Of a stretch of DNA of 64,000 bases, positions 34,783-44,983 are shown one piece after another. Each line of letters begins with the position of its first letter. The first letter of the stretch is position 1. The notes under the pieces were generated by a model. It saw only the letters and a list, made by a program, of their open reading frames with translations. It made no database searches and was not told the origin of the DNA. Location: the NCBI GenBank assembly GCA_014871385.1, contig CM026428.1:10508583-10572582 (forward strand). Reading direction: 5' to 3'. Made by a program: the position numbers and the translations under genes. The DNA comes from Ceratodon purpureus (lineage: Eukaryota; Streptophyta; Bryopsida; Pseudoditrichales; Ditrichaceae).

Positions 34783-35079
34783 TAAGGTAGAGACACCTAT
34801 AGTCGACCAGGTACCCATAGTCGATCTGGCCTGATTTCTAGATTCTGAAAGTACAGATGTACTCAATTTGTACATTAAAGCAGATTATCGACTTCTGGGT
34901 CGGAAGCACTTTTCACTTTGAAAAATTGTACAAATTTCAATATTGCTCAAAAATTTATTTTTAAATGACCATACGTTGAGAACCCTATTTCTCTGTACAG
35001 GAAAATAACCTCATAATATTCCGCCCCAAAAATGTCTGAAAAATCGCTTAAATGGTCGACTTTAGGTTCCTCTACCTTA
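34783..35079. mobile_element. MITE-like element with TAAGGTAGAG inverted ends
   Basis: The left end TAAGGTAGAGACACCTATAG and the reverse complement of the right end, TAAGGTAGAGGAACCTAAAG, match at 17 of 20 positions, and GTCGACC follows in both. The 297-bp body is non-coding. The end motif TAAGGTA is shared with the 63045-63516 element, suggesting one superfamily with TA duplications. Confidence 0.65.
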
Positions 35080-35779
35080 CTGCAGTGCATCACAGTACTC
35101 AGGGTAGGCTTCCATGGCTGGACAAAAACTCTAGTTCATAAGTTCCACCCAACGTGGGGAGTGCCAAAAGTGGAAATTACGTCATTTTGCACACATCCGT
35201 GATCAACTGGTAAGTAGGCCATGTGATTGGTTGTTCTTAGGATATTTTCCAATCTGTTCTCCTATATTAGTGCACTTGGGTTTGTGTGGAAGTGTTTTGG
35301 GTCTTGAATCGGTGGAAATGGCTTTCAACTTTGGGTCAACTTATTGTGAAAGTAGGCCCTTGGAACAACCTTTGAGCCCCTGATTTGCATCATGCAGAAC
35401 AAAACAAAATGATAAAGTAGAGGCACCCTTTTTGTGCCAACTACCCATTCATGCTCTTGTCATTTTACTAGAAATAAGTTGATTATGGATGTGACATTGA
35501 AAGAAGTTGATCATTGATGTGAAGCTGCTGGAAACTTCACAATTTTTGGAACAAATGTCCCACTATTTGGGACATATGTCACACATGAATTTAATGTCAC
35601 CAAAATTCATGTGGTATTCAATATGAGTAAGTATTTGGCTTCATACATGTGTCTATTGCACAACAACTCCAGACTTCATTCATTCATAAACAATATTTGG
35701 TCTCCACCACAATAACTCATCCTCACATTTGTCATCATTTTTATACTTCAAATACATTTAGCATTCCCACACAAGGTAC
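35080..35779. other. Gene-free flank of the LINE insertion
   Basis: No gene supported. A solitary AAAGTAGAGGCACCC near 35416 resembles a MITE end of the TAAGGTAGAG group. The stretch ends at the left copy of the LINE target duplication (35780-35795). Confidence 0.35.
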
Positions 35780-35793
35780 CAAACTTATTGTTG

Positions 35794-35819
35794 TTTTTTT
35801 TTTTTTTTTTTTTTTTTTT
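35794..35819 (-). other. LINE poly(A) tail
   Basis: 26 T residues on the plus strand at the 3' end of the minus-strand LINE, directly next to the left target duplication. Confidence 0.93.
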
Positions 35820-35865
35820 GTCGAAAGGACGGTGTTCAATAAAAGAAAAAGGAAAAACAAGGGGA

Positions 35866-38800
35866 TCAGCCCGGGTCCCAGGACAGGGTCGACAGATCAG
35901 AGTGGGAGGGGGAAAGCTTCCACTTCGGTGAATGCAACCCCCCAGTACAAAAAACCTCATTCACGCACCAAGTAGCGATGAATTGTTTCTCAAGTATCTC
36001 TTTACGCTTCTCCCCGAATTTCTCATAAAAACTCATGACGTGGGATCTGAATGCCATACCGGCGAAAATAGTCTCTCTCCAGGCAAGCTGGCTCACAAGA
36101 AAAACGTCCAAAGGGGTGTTGGAAAAAACTAATCTACACCTAGCGCACCAGATCTGCCAGCAAATCGAGGCGCGGAGGACGTCTCCAGCAATGCCGGGGG
36201 TCCTCGTCGAAGGGGAATAAGTACTTGCAGTCCAAGTCCTCGGGGGGATCCCAGTGATAATTTCTCTCCACAAGAGGGCACGAGGGAGATCCAGAGCATG
36301 CCGAATGGAGGAGAATTGCCTCCATACTTGGGCTGCATTGCCACAAGAATGCAGGCAGTGGGCAGGCGTCTCCCGGGTGAGCAGGTCGCAGCATTGACAC
36401 TCACTGGGGAGATTCAAGACTTCGCACCAACTTCCCGAAGGGAGACCGCCTGAGTTGAGTAACCACATGAAAGTTTGGAGTTTCGCAGGCTTCTGCTTGC
36501 ACCACAAGAGTTTGATGGAGAGGGCTGTTTCGTCTTCAGTCAATCCGAGGGCTTGTTGTTTAACATGGAGCCGAGACACTTGCGGTTTGTCCGCGAGAGT
36601 GATGCGGTATCCGTGTTTTGTAGAGTAGTTGAAAAAGCCGGCGGCTTTGACTGGAAGAACCTGCCTCCATTCCCATTCGAAGGGATCAAAAATCAGGTCT
36701 CGGACTTTCCCCAGAACATAGACCGCACCTTCATATGCAGTGGGAGGGTTAATCTGAGTGGACCGAAGATCACCGCTAGGGGTGATGACGCGGATGCGTG
36801 TAAGGTTGAGGCTTGTAACATCAATAAGATCACCAGAAAAAATAAAAAGGTTTTCATAAACAAGGGTGAAAGAAGCTCCCTGCGAGGGGCCGCAGAGTTG
36901 AAGCACTTGCATCATCTGGCCATCATCGCCAAACTCAGCCACCCACTCGTTCAGTGCGAAGGCCGGGCTTTGGATCATGCTCCAGCTACCTGGGAATGCC
37001 TCCAGGATTTCTTCTCTGCGGGTTGCCGTGGAATAGTTGCCCACGCGAAGGGATAGTTCCGCGGCGGAAAGCCAGGAGTGTCGGCCTTCATGCCAGAGGT
37101 CCTTCAGTTGGCTCACCCCCTTCTGCATCCATCTGCTGCCGAAGGAGTATGGGGAGTCGCCAAGCATTTTGTCATTTTCGTCATAAAGTTCTGCGTTCCA
37201 GAAAATGCATTGACGGGCAGTGGCGTCTGCGTTCAGCGGTTGCTGGAAGTTCAGACCGTGGCGAGTATTGACCCAGGCTTTCCAAGTAGCCCACCACAGG
37301 TCAGAGCCAGTGCCGTGCACTTGATTCGCGAAAAGGATGAAGTGGGAGAAGGGAGGCCACATGCCTCCTCGCTTGGAGCGGAGAGAATTGATTCTGTGTC
37401 TGATGAGGACCTTCCACGGCGCATCACCTGGCATCAGTCCTCGTATGAAGAGCTTCGTCATCAGAGCTTGCATCTGCATAAGGGGATCCAGGACCTTGAG
37501 GCCACCAAATTTAACTGGGAGAATGAGAGAATCCCATGCGACTTTGGCCCTGCAAGAGCGTTCCCCGTTCTCGCCCGACCAGATGTAGTTTCGTATGAGT
37601 GCCGTGACCTTGCTGATTGATCGAAGGTGTGGGCACCAGCATGAAGCTATGTACCACACCGATGCCAGCAATACTTGATTGGCAATGAACACTCTGCTCG
37701 CCAAGGAGAGTTTCACCGTGCTCCAGTAGCTAAGCTTCTTTTTAAGGGAGTTCAATGCAGCTTTGAACCTGTCCTCGGCAGTGATTTGGAAACCGACTTG
37801 GAAGCCAAGGTACCTCGTGGATTCTCCGGGGCCTAACCATCGAAGGTTCTCCTCTTCTCCCCACAGAAATGGCTTCGGAGTATGCGCTACCCATATAGCG
37901 TAAGACTTATTCCAGTTTATTTGGCACCTGCAGCAAGGGCAAAGATGCCGAGGGCTCTTTTAGCTCTGTCAAGATTTTCCAGAGTGCCTTTCAGGTACAG
38001 GTTCGTATCATCGGCAAACTCTTGGTCTGTTACACTGCTTTGGTTGCCTGGTAGAAGAATTCCTTCCACCCCTTCGTCGCTTTCAAGCAAGTAGCCCAGG
38101 CAATCCGCAATGAACAGATACAGGAAGGGTGCCAGGGGGCACCCTTGCCTGACAGATCGTGTCAACTTGAATGGGGCACTTGTGAGTCCGTTGATCCCGA
38201 CCGAGCACCAAGAGTCTTGATATAACGCACGAGTCCAGTGAATCCATTGGGCATCAAATCCCATAGCCAGCATGGTGCCCTCGAGAAATTTCCATTCTAC
38301 GCGATCGTATGCCTTTTCAAAACCTAACAAGAGCATAACCATGGGCTGTTGTGATTCAACCGCCCAATCCATCAATTCAAAGGCTAGAAAAACATTATCA
38401 ATAATGCTGCGGCCTTTGATAAAACCTGTTTGGCTTGGCCTGATGATGGAATTGAGCATGGGCTGAAGTCGACGCGCCATTGTTTTTGCCAGGAGTTTGT
38501 AGATAGTTCCCAGTAAAGTGATTGGCCTCCAGTTCTTTAGATTGGTTTTGTCCCCGCCTTTAGGTAGGAGACAGAGCAGGCCGGTGTTCAGCTCTTCGCA
38601 GAGGGTGCCCGTGGTGACCGCTTCTTGGAAGACTTCCATGAGATCCTCGCTAAGCCAATCCCAGCATTTGATGAAGAACTCTGCCGGTAGGCCATCTCGG
38701 CCGGGGGCTTTCCCTGTAGGAAGAGCTTTCAGGGCTTCGAACACCTCGTCCGTGGTCAAAGGAGCCATGAGCTCTTCGTTCATGGACGGAGTGACTCTTT

Positions 38801-39996
38801 TGGGGACCTTGCTCCAGCAAAGTTCCCGAGCTGCTTCGATTTCGGGTGAGGTTCCTTGGCTGGTGAAGAGGCTCTGATAGTATGAAGTGGCATACACGGC
38901 CATGTCCGCGTTGGTTGTGAACTCCTGGCCTGTATTAGGGTCTCTGAGGAGTTGGATAGGAGGGGCTGATGAGACCTCCCGAACCCCGAGAAAGAAATCT
39001 TTCTTCATACGCCCATCAATTTGAGCCCATCGGGCTGAGGCTCGGATGGCGTTCCATTCAGCGTTCTTGATTTCCTTCTCCTTCAATTCCTGCGAAGCCA
39101 GATTTTTAGTTTCTAAGAGAAAGCTGTCTTGGGGGTTTTGATGCAGGAGGCGTTCAGCGGAGGCCTGGGTGGCCCGCAGTTGCGTAGCTCTCTCCCGGCG
39201 AGCCTTGGCCCGAGCAATGCCTTCCTCCTGGCAGAAGATTCTAATGCGGTGCAGTGCAGCTGCCACCCAAGGAGACCATCCGATGCTGCCTGCGGTAGGT
39301 TTGGGCTCTAGTTCCCACCTCTGTTTCATTTTTTCGATCAGTTGAGGGTCTTCCAGAAAGCTAGTCTTAAATTTGAATTGACGATCCTCTGTTTCTGAGT
39401 GTAACTTGTTTCGAAGCGTCAGGAGAACTGGGAGGTGGTCTGATAATGTATCATAACCGTCAAGAATTTTAATCTGACCTCCCCTTTCTCGCCCCCAGTC
39501 TCCAACGTAGAAGCGATCCAGCCGGGCGAGAAGGTGTTGTTGGTGAGTCTGGTGGTTGGACCAGGAGAATGGGAGCGAGCCTCGATGATGGAAATCGTCT
39601 GATAACCATGTGTCTTGGAGGCCTAGACGTAAGGTCAGGATATCCCAAGAGTCTTGTTCTTCAGCCGACAGTTTCTTTGGCGGGTTGCCACTTCTATCCG
39701 TTTCGTTTTCTACCATGTTGTAGTCTCCCCCGAGTACCCAAGAGGAGGCGTCGGGTAAGCCATTACATACCTCTGTCCAAAAGGTGGACCTCTCCCTTGC
39801 TCTGTTAGGGGCATAGAGGTTGAGGAAGCCTATCGTCTGCTGTTCTATGCTACACAGTATCCACTGTGCTCTACCTTGAATGATTATCCCTTGGCCTATA
39901 ATGTTATGTTTCAGCCTAGAGTTAACCAGGATTCCTGTACCTCGTCTATGCCGATTGGTTTCGGGGTTCAGAACTCCACCGTTCCAAAGGGCTTGG
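35866..39996 (-). pseudogene. LINE ORF2, 3' part: endonuclease end, reverse transcriptase, zf-RVT
   Basis: From the CACTA junction the endonuclease continues (NGGVLNPETNRH, GFLNLYAPN, then GGDYNMV, FSWSN and SDHLPVLL, the EN metal and catalytic blocks). One base too many near 39785 shifts the frame. The RT (39716-37917) has GKAPGRDGLPAEF, NWRPITLL, QTGFIKGRSI, GFEKAYDRVEW, VRQGCPLAPFLYLF and the active-site FADD in QEFADDTNLY. A missing base at about 37916 shifts the frame again into WNKSYAIWV and the C-terminal region (37755-35866). That ends in a reverse-transcriptase zinc-binding domain (LWCKQKPAKLQTFMWLL, CLHSCG). Confidence 0.92.
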
Positions 39997-39999
39997 CTT

Positions 40000-41888
40000 C
40001 ACTATAAGAAACCTGTGTTTTTGGAGATGTTTTCCAAAAACATGGTCGTGTTTTTGTCATGTCTTTGTGTCGGTCAATCATGTCTTGAGGATCGTGAGGA
40101 CGTTAACGCGTTTTTTGAGATAAACTGGGCTTATTGTGCCCAGACATGGACATGCTACCCTAAAAACGCGAAGACGTCTGGAAAAACGTCCGCATCTATG
40201 GGGACGTGGCAGAGGACATCCCTTTTAACACAAAATTGCCCGATTGACAAGGGCCTCGTTTTGACGGACGGTAAAATGGGCCCGAACTTACTGGGCTGCG
40301 AGGTAACTTCCTGCCCGAAGTGAAAAAAACCAGAAGAAGGGCAGGGTCAGCCAAGGGAGCAAAAGAGGCCGAGAGGGATTGAAGGACCTTTTTTTATTTT
40401 TTCTTTGTAAATGAAATTTACAATATCAAATTTCTTCTCTATTTTTTTTTCAAAGACGTTCGCATGTCTCGGAAGATGTCGAAAAAGACATCTGTCGAGA
40501 CATGGTGACGTTCATTCATCCATTTTTTGTTCATTGGCGGCAACATTCATCCTTAGATTAGGGCTTTGAGCCTTGGTAGGGTTAGGGTGAGCCGCCACTT
40601 TGGCGGCTTCTAATCTTGTATTTGAGAGCTTTGTTTCAAGCTTTTTGTGTCTCCATGGAGTCTCTCCCGTTTGTTTCCCTATCAGTCCGTCGTTTCTTGT
40701 CCAAGTAGAGTGAGAATTAGCATGGTTGTAGATCTCTTGTAGAGCTTTCCAATGGTAGTAAGCACGTCCAATTCCGAGTTATAGGGAGTGAGATATGGCC
40801 TCCCGAAGTTGGGGTTGTCAAAGGAGTGCGGCTGGAGGAAGGGTGTCGGATTTTTAGCAATCAGTCCTAGGGTTTTGTTTCTATGCTTCTGAAATTTTTA
40901 GGGTAGATGCAAAATTAACTCAGCTTTCCAATAAGCTAAGGCACGCCCCAATCCAAGCTAGGATGGAGGAATGGCAACCTAAAAACTGAAAGGTACTTCA
41001 AAAAACTCTGAGGGGGGTGTATTTTCCCAACTTTATTCTTGCTCTCCATCTTCTTCTTTTCTCCTTTCCTCCCTTGTTCCTTTCTTCATGTGATCTTCTT
41101 TCCTTCACTTCATTGTGATCAAATGCCACCTTCATAGCTGCAGAAACACCTCTGTGGTTGCAAAGACACCTTCATGTCTGCAAAAACACTCGCATGTCTA
41201 CAAAAAACACCCTCATGTCTGCAAAAAACACCCTCATGTCTGCAAAAAACACACTCATGTCTGCATAAACACATTCATCTCAGCAAAAACACCCTTCCAC
41301 ACATCCTGTACACGTTGACATGGCCATGTCAGCCATGTTAAAGTTTACAGCATGGAGATGTTCACTATAACAAATGCCGGACATAGTTCATGTCCGCACA
41401 GACATCGGCGTGGACATCACGTTGTTACCAACAGACGTCTCGAATACCACAGTGATGTCCCCGGTGACGTCTTCAGTAACGCATTTTGAAGTCAATAATC
41501 TCCGAAAACTATGCTTACGTGGCAGGCCACGCTAGACTTTCGCGGCTGACACGTCAGATTTTCCCGCGGCCACGTCAGAAAATGGCGGGTCCACGTTGTC
41601 CGCCACGTCACCATGGCAGCGGTGACATCCTCCGCCCATGTGGCACTGCCCGGAAAATTTCACTGCTGATGTGTCATGACGTGGCGTCCACGTTGCAGAC
41701 TTTGCCGGCCCTCGAAATCACCCGGAGACGCGCGTGCTATGGCGATGTCTACATGTTTTTTCAGATGTCCGCATTTGTTTTCCCTGCGTCTTAGATGTTT
41801 CCATGTCTGCACGACATCCTTTCTAGCGTCCACTTGTTTTTTTCAACATGATTCGGGATGTCTTCAAAAACACGGGTTTCTTATAGTG
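40000..41888. mobile_element. Non-autonomous CACTA (EnSpm) element
   Basis: 1,889 bp starting CACTATAAGAAACCTGTGTT and ending in the reverse complement of CACTATAAGAAACCCGTGTT, flanked by the 3-bp duplication CTT (39997-39999 and 41889-41891). These are the defining marks of the CACTA superfamily. It lies inside the endonuclease region of the LINE. There is no transposase frame; subterminal DNA is rich in ACATG/CATGT words that could be binding motifs. Confidence 0.95.
41137..41300. repeat. About 21-bp tandem repeat inside the CACTA element
   Basis: Roughly seven imperfect units of AAAAAACACCCTCATGTCTGC. They keep a short His/Lys/Cys-rich frame open by chance. Confidence 0.8.
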
Positions 41889-41891
41889 CTT

Positions 41892-42082
41892 CTTCTCCAG
41901 CCGAGGTTCCCTATTTTATCACATTGTGTCTGGGGCATCTTGTGTTCTTGGATAAAGACTATGTCAGGTCGGGGAGAAATAGATTGGAGATGGGTACGAA
42001 ACCTTCTCCGTTTCACCTTCCCTGTTGAGAGACTCGAGAAGCCTCTCACATTCCATGACAATATGGTAAGTTTCTCAGACAT
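41892..42082 (-). pseudogene. LINE ORF2, 5' part: start of the endonuclease
   Basis: Starts ATG at 42082, overlapping the ORF1 stop by 8 bases. It encodes LTILSWNVRGFSS and VFIQEHK, the N and E blocks of apurinic-type LINE endonucleases. It is then cut by the CACTA element, and the join to the rest also needs one base to restore frame. Confidence 0.88.
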
Positions 42083-43074
42083 GAGGAGCTGAGGAGGGGG
42101 AGGGCTCGATTAGATCCCATCCAGGAGTTAAGAATGTGTTTGATTTCAGCAGATGGGGTGCCAAAAATTGGAGCCCCGAGAGCCATTTCAATGTGTATGC
42201 GGTGAAGAGCGATGATAACTGAATCACCACCGTGTGTTGGCCGTCCATGACCATCATCTTGCTTATAGATAGGTGATGTATCTTAAGCAGCGGAGCTTTG
42301 AGTGCCGCATCCTTGAGTGGGAGCCAGGGAGTAAGTTCATCTAGGAGTGCCCCTTTGAGGATCTTCTGATCGCTCCAGGCGGCAATCGGAACCTGAGCCA
42401 TCGGCCAGAGAAGTCTGTGCTCGTCTTTTTTGATTAAGATACACTCTGAGATCTGTCTCGGAGCGATTCTCAGCACCACGTTGATCCATATGGATGGAAA
42501 CGCTCGCTGTGATGCACGCGGTATCCCCGACTGTGAAGCCGGGGCTGGCGAGGAGGATGCCAGAGGAGTTGGCATCGGGGCCGAAAGAGGCAAGGAAGCG
42601 ATCGAAAGGCCTTGAAGACTTGAGGACAGCCTGTTCCTCAGACCTGGAGTCGAGGGAGAAGCTTGGGAGCAACGAAGAGGGCTCGGTTGTTCGATGCCCG
42701 TGCCGTCGCTTACCGCCTGTTTCTTCCTGTGGGGTCGGTGAGGGGATATTTTGTCGTCTGTGTTGCCTGCCTTGAACAAGACCATGTCGAGGCCGGAGAG
42801 GGGGGCGTCTTCCAGTTCGATTTTCCAATGCCGAGCCAGCAGGCTGAGTGGGTACCGATCGGAAGGGTCCATCTCCCAATCATTGCTGAGCCAGACCTTC
42901 AAGTATTCGACATCTGTCCATTGGTGAATTGCTTCATTGAAGTAAAATGAATCGTCCGAGTCTAGGACTTCCATCATTGCTAAGATCTGACAGATGTTCT
43001 GACCGTCTGTTAAACGTTGCCACTGGTCGACCCAGACAATGGAGTCCGAAGATCGTTGGGTGATACTTTTACAG
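42075..43074 (-). pseudogene. LINE ORF1, 3' part
   Basis: Continues ORF1 from the other side of the 18-kb element. With one copy of the 12-bp duplication counted, 61375-62693 plus 42075-43086 is 2,331 bases, exactly 777 codons, and the codon split at the junction (ACA GG|C TGT) reads through. This half is Pro/Ser-rich in the middle and has no named domain. It ends at a TGA overlapping ORF2. Confidence 0.85.
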
Positions 43075-43086
43075 CCTGTTTCGATG

Positions 43087-43150
43087 GGACGTAGCTTGTA
43101 CGTGAGCGGAGAGCGTAGAGCGGAGAGCGGTGAGCGCAGATTTGGAGAGC
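43087..43150 (+). repeat. Left terminal inverted repeat of the 18-kb element
   Basis: Starts GGACGTAGCTTGTACGTGAG and carries repeated GAGCGGAGAGC words. 43102-43130 is identical to the reverse complement of 61321-61349. Likely transposase binding sites. Confidence 0.9.
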
Positions 43151-43616
43151 GGAGAGCACAGAGTGGGGGACAGAACCTAAAAATAGCACTTTTTTTACTA
43201 AAAATAAAATATAAAATTAGAAGATTCGAATATTCTCAGTATATTTTTGGAAAAATACTAATTTTAGTAATTTTATTGACCCTATAACCGTGGAATAATT
43301 ACAGTGTTTTCATTGAATTTGTAGTTCGTTTTCTTTTTTTTTTGATGATTAATTTTTTAACGTGCACCAATTACTATGCTCCAGCTCCTTCTAACTAGTT
43401 TAGGCATACATTAATTCCCTTTATCTCCTCAAATTTATATGCAAATTACCGCATAAAATGTATTGGTATTAAAGCTCTTAAGAGGGATAAAGTAACATTT
43501 AATATCGTAACAATTTCTTAACATTGTTAGAAATCATCCGCCATGGTCTACATGGTTTATTTCTTTTATTCTTCATATTAACTTCCATTACTCTATCTAT
43601 CTTTCCTTTCCTTTAA

Positions 43617-43975
43617 TTCTCTTTCATTTTCTTTTCTCTTTCATTTTATTCTCTCTTTCATTTTATTTTTTCTTTCATTTTATTTTCTAGTTCCTTTTAT
43701 TTTCTCTTTCATTTTATTCTCTCTTTCATTTTATTGTCTCATTCATTTTATTTTCTCATTCATTTTATTATCTCATTCATTTTATTTTCCTTTTCATTTT
43801 ATTTTCTCTTTCATTTTATTTTGTCTTTCATTTGATTCTCTCTTTCATTTTATTGTCTCATTCATTTTATTTTCTCATTCATTTTATTTTCTCATTCATT
43901 TTATTTTCTCATTCATTTTATTTTCTCTTTCATTTTATTTTGTCTTTCATTTTATTTTCTCTTTCATTTTCTTAG
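43617..43975. repeat. 17-bp pyrimidine-rich tandem repeat
   Basis: About 20 imperfect units of the type ATTCATTTTATTTTCTC inside the left arm of the 18-kb element, followed by T- and A-rich DNA. No coding sense. Confidence 0.85.
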
Positions 43976-44276
43976 TCGCCTTCATATTATTTTCAATCTT
44001 AATATTTATTTTTGCTTTTTTTCCTTTTTGCTTTTATTATTTTTTTTTTTAATTTTTTTTATTATTTTTTAATTTTAAAAGCTAAATGACTTCTGCTCAA
44101 CCCTCATCCTTTTTCATTCAGTTGAGGAAGATGCAACTTCCAAATGAATGAATATCCGATTTTCAAGGGCGCCAAGCATCTCCTTCACGGATATTTAAGT
44201 TAGGATTATGGAATGTCTCTTCCTCTTTTCTGTTGGTGTTTTGTGAAGCTGTTTTCTGTAGTGCGGGACAGCAGTT

Positions 44277-44729
44277 ATGGAAGACGTCAGAGATATTGTT
44301 GTTTCACTTGCTGACGATGTTTGTCCATTTCAACCATATGTTGAGGTGGAGGACGAAGAAGAGGTGATGGCCAGCAGCCAAGGGCGTCCTTTAACAACGG
44401 ATGTTGACGTGCAACCGGATGTTAGAGCTGACCCTCCACGTTCAGAAAATTCGGATGATATCAGAGTGCTGGAGGAGGACGCAGATGTGCCTTTGCAACC
44501 TCATGCATACTCCAAGGTTGGAAAGATCCCAAGGGGAACCTATTCCAGGGAATCAGTGAATCGGAGGCGGGGAGGTGGGCCATTGCTGAAACGATCATAC
44601 CAAGGACACGCTCCAAGTGTGGGAACGAAAGTGAATGCGAATGTAGTTTGTCCTGTAGTACAGTCAGAGGTTCGCAATCCTGCTGATAGTGTAGTGGGCA
44701 ACCCTAAACGTGTTAGGTTCGAAGATTAG
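44277..44729 (+). CDS. Unknown 150-aa protein of the 18-kb element
   Basis: Intact frame from ATG at 44277. The N-terminal half is acidic (VEVEDEEEVM); the C-terminal half is basic, with NRRRGGGPLLKRS and a final NPKRVRFED that could serve as a nuclear localisation signal. No known domain. It is convergent with the transposase gene, whose end lies 255 bp to the right, and is the first gene inside the left TIR. A small accessory or DNA-binding protein is possible, but nothing shows it. Confidence 0.5.
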   Translation: MEDVRDIVVSLADDVCPFQPYVEVEDEEEVMASSQGRPLTTDVDVQPDVRADPPRSENSDDIRVLEEDADVPLQPHAYSKVGKIPRGTYSRESVNRRRGGGPLLKRSYQGHAPSVGTKVNANVVCPVVQSEVRNPADSVVGNPKRVRFED

Positions 44730-44983
44730 GACATCTAATAACAAGTATATGTTTGCTGTAATAAAGGGTACATGTCAGAGGATACGAGGTATATAGTGCA
44801 CTTCTTTAAGATAGAATGTATTGAAATAGAATGCAATCAATGTGAACGACAAAGCCTTTAATATAATGAAAAAGTCAATACAGCTTCTGAATAGCTGACT
44901 TAGTACATGGTATATTACTAAAATCATTCACTACGTGACAAATGGCCATTGTGGAAATGGCAGTTCTAAAGTAGGAGGGCTAC

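Noticed and set aside
36475..37620. Plus-strand ORFs of 193 and 180 codons
   Set aside because: Shadows of the LINE ORF2 C-terminal region on the minus strand.
41115..41318. 67-codon ORF with His/Lys/Cys repeats
   Set aside because: Produced by the 21-bp tandem repeat inside the non-autonomous CACTA element.
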